A stretch of DNA of 47,106 nt from Phenylobacterium sp. GTDB lineage: Bacteria; Pseudomonadota; Alphaproteobacteria; Caulobacterales; Caulobacteraceae. How positions within the stretch are numbered: position 1 is the first letter of the stretch; the number at the start of each line of letters is the position of its first letter. The notes under the pieces were generated by a model, which saw only the letters and a list, made by a program, of their open reading frames with translations, was not told where the DNA came from and searched no databases. Position numbers and translations under genes: made by a program. The DNA lies in NCBI RefSeq assembly GCF_030654915.1, contig NZ_JAURWM010000134.1, positions 1 to 47,106 of the forward strand, read 5' to 3'. Shown here piece after piece: positions 45,682-47,106 of this stretch.

Positions 45682-46478
45682 TGCGCAAGTTCTTCTCCGC
45701 CCTCACCCATCTGGACGCCGCCGACTGGCGCCGCGCAGCCGGGCTGTCGGCCTTGGCCACCCTGGTCAGCCTGATCTTCCCGGCGGTGGCCGCGGCCCAG
45801 GCTCTAAACATCGATCTTGGCACCGGTGCGGGACTGTCCGAACGCGTGGTGCAGATGGTCGGTCTGCTGACCGTGCTGTCGCTGGCGCCGTCCATCGTGA
45901 TCATGACCACGTCCTTCGTGCGGATCGTGGTGGTTCTAGGCCTGCTGCGCACCGCCCTTGGCCTGCAACAAAGCCCGCCGAACGCGGTGCTGATCAGCTT
46001 GGCGCTGTTCCTGACCGCCATCGTCATGGGTCCGACGCTGCAGAAGTCCTACGAGGACGGCATCCGGCCGCTGATGGACCAGCAGATCGAATTGTCCCAG
46101 GCCTTCGACTCCGCCAGCGCGCCGGTGAAAACCTTCATGCTGGGCCAGGTGGACCAGGACGACCTTGCGCTGTTCATCCGCCTCTCGAAGATCGAGAAGC
46201 CCGCGACCATCCAGGACACCCCGCTACACGTCGTCACCCCGGCCTTCATGATCTCGGAGCTAAAGCGCGCCTTCGAAATCGGCTTCCTGCTGTTCATCCC
46301 CTTCCTGGTCATCGACCTGGTGGTGGCCAGCGTGCTGATGAGCATGGGTATGATGATGCTGCCGCCGGTGGTGGTGTCCCTGCCCTTCAAGCTGATCTTC
46401 TTCGTCCTGGTGGACGGCTGGCGGCTGGTGGCGGGCTCGCTGGTGGAAAGCTTCCAGCGCGGCGCGGGCGGCGGCTAG
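45681..46478 (+). CDS. fliP: Flagellar export gate protein FliP
   Basis: 265 residues. An N-terminal signal-type helix (LSALATLVSLIFPAVAAAQA) is followed by the FliP core: LTVLSLAPSIVIMTTSFVRIVVVLGLLRTALGLQQSPPNAVLISLALFLT, DQDDLALFIRLS, and VASVLMSMGMMMLPPVVVSLPFKLIFFVLVDGW. FliP is a central pore protein of the export gate with FliQ and FliR. The stop TAG at 46476-46478 is followed directly by the stop codon of the convergent gene. Confidence 0.97.
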   Translation: MRKFFSALTHLDAADWRRAAGLSALATLVSLIFPAVAAAQALNIDLGTGAGLSERVVQMVGLLTVLSLAPSIVIMTTSFVRIVVVLGLLRTALGLQQSPPNAVLISLALFLTAIVMGPTLQKSYEDGIRPLMDQQIELSQAFDSASAPVKTFMLGQVDQDDLALFIRLSKIEKPATIQDTPLHVVTPAFMISELKRAFEIGFLLFIPFLVIDLVVASVLMSMGMMMLPPVVVSLPFKLIFFVLVDGWRLVAGSLVESFQRGAGGG

Positions 46479-47105
46479 CTAGAACCGGCGCGACAGCCCT
46501 ATCCCGACGGCCAGGTCGGGAGTTTCCTTGGTCAGGCCGCCATAGAGACCGGCGTCGAACTGCAGGTCCTCATGGCCGGCCGGCGCCCAGGCGATGGTCA
46601 GGTCCAGCGAGGCCTGGGTAATCCGCTCAGCCGGATCGTCGTCCACGGCGGCCCACAATTCCAACCCCAGCGTCACCGGCCCGAACGGCTTGCTGAGCCC
46701 GGCCGCGCCTGCCCATCCCCAGTGCGTTCCATGACCATCGCTATCGGCCAGCAGGTCGATCTCCGGCGCGAGGCCGAGCGACAGGTCGCCGCCCAGCGGG
46801 ATCGACATCGGCGCGATCAGGCCGCCTTGCCAGCCACCAGCGCCGATCCCAGACTTGCCGGTCGGGGCTGAGACAAAGGGCTGCAAGGCGAGCGACAACC
46901 CGGAGCCGTCAGGGTTCTTCAATGACCGACGCACCGCGAAGGTGAGATCGCCCACCCCCTCTGTTCGGACGGTCTGCCCCTCGGCGCGATCGCGGATCTG
47001 GGTATAGGGCGTCCACAGGATTTGCCCCTCCATCATCTGCGTCAGGCCGAGCCGTACCTGGATGTCACCGACGGCGTAGGCCTCAGTCGAGCCTGGACCA
47101 GAGCG
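46479..47105 (-). CDS. Outer-membrane transporter-like protein (phenol-MetA family-like), N-terminus outside window
   Basis: The frame is open to the window edge, so at least the signal peptide and first strands are missing; about 208 residues remain. It shows alternating beta-barrel strands (VGDIQVRLGLTQMMEGQILWTPY; GVGDLTFAVRRSLKN; LSLALQPFVSAPTGKSGIGAGGWQGGLIAPMSIPL) and ends with the aromatic SRRF typical of outer-membrane proteins. The pattern resembles the phenol-degradation MetA-like transporter family (PF13557), but the substrate is unknown. Its stop abuts that of fliP. Confidence 0.7.
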   Translation of the reverse strand, partial: RSGPGSTEAYAVGDIQVRLGLTQMMEGQILWTPYTQIRDRAEGQTVRTEGVGDLTFAVRRSLKNPDGSGLSLALQPFVSAPTGKSGIGAGGWQGGLIAPMSIPLGGDLSLGLAPEIDLLADSDGHGTHWGWAGAAGLSKPFGPVTLGLELWAAVDDDPAERITQASLDLTIAWAPAGHEDLQFDAGLYGGLTKETPDLAVGIGLSRRF

Positions 47106-47106
47106 C

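Overview
The window is GC-rich, gene-dense chromosomal DNA of an alphaproteobacterium, most likely from the Caulobacterales (Caulobacter or Phenylobacterium type). The evidence is a CckA hybrid histidine kinase next to flhB/fliR/fliQ, a perfect CtrA-type box (TTAA-N7-TTAA) between flagellar genes, a GTTC-N7-GTTC SOS box upstream of recA, large TonB-dependent receptors with FecI/FecR regulators, and a PEPxxWA-type C-terminal sorting signal. No rRNA, tRNA, CRISPR array, prophage or insertion-sequence transposase was seen.

Layout. 1-5130 is housekeeping: the end of a VOC/glyoxalase gene, a PEP-CTERM protein, alaS and recA, each with clear hairpin terminators. 5172-18707 is an accessory nutrient-uptake block: a FecA-like receptor with an STN signalling domain diverges from an ECF sigma factor and a FecR anti-sigma regulator, followed by a secreted M20 amidohydrolase, a secreted M14 carboxypeptidase, a second large TonB receptor and a DctA/GltP-type symporter. 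Together they look like a surface-sensed system for scavenging a peptide or amino-acid conjugate. 18743-35859 is a mixed metabolic stretch: ZntB-type transporter, two unlisted-size small membrane proteins, GFA protein, PI-PLC-like lipase, NUDIX hydrolase, PAS/degenerate-GGDEF/EAL protein, DUF885 lipoprotein, fatty-acid desaturase, acyl-CoA synthetase, DUF1275 protein, zinc-independent MDR reductase, TVP38 protein, DEAD-box helicase, NTF2-like protein and a flavoprotein.

35849-47105 is the cell-cycle and flagellar region. A leftward cckA-flhB-fliR-fliQ block (transcribed fliQ to cckA) is separated from a leftward flgB-flgC-fliE block by a P-loop gene and an osmoprotectant ABC transporter whose genes follow fliE by about 24 bases. 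fliO-fliP diverge from flgB across the CtrA box. The window ends in an incomplete outer-membrane transporter-like gene.

The most striking single observation is an in-frame TAG at codon 31 of flgC, where the family carries a sense codon. It would remove the N-terminal rod helix unless it is a sequencing error. Other notable points are a probable CTG start codon for the DUF1275 protein and a 102-base element with terminal inverted repeats that supplies the stop codon of the DEAD-box gene. All functional assignments come from reading motifs by eye; no database search was run.
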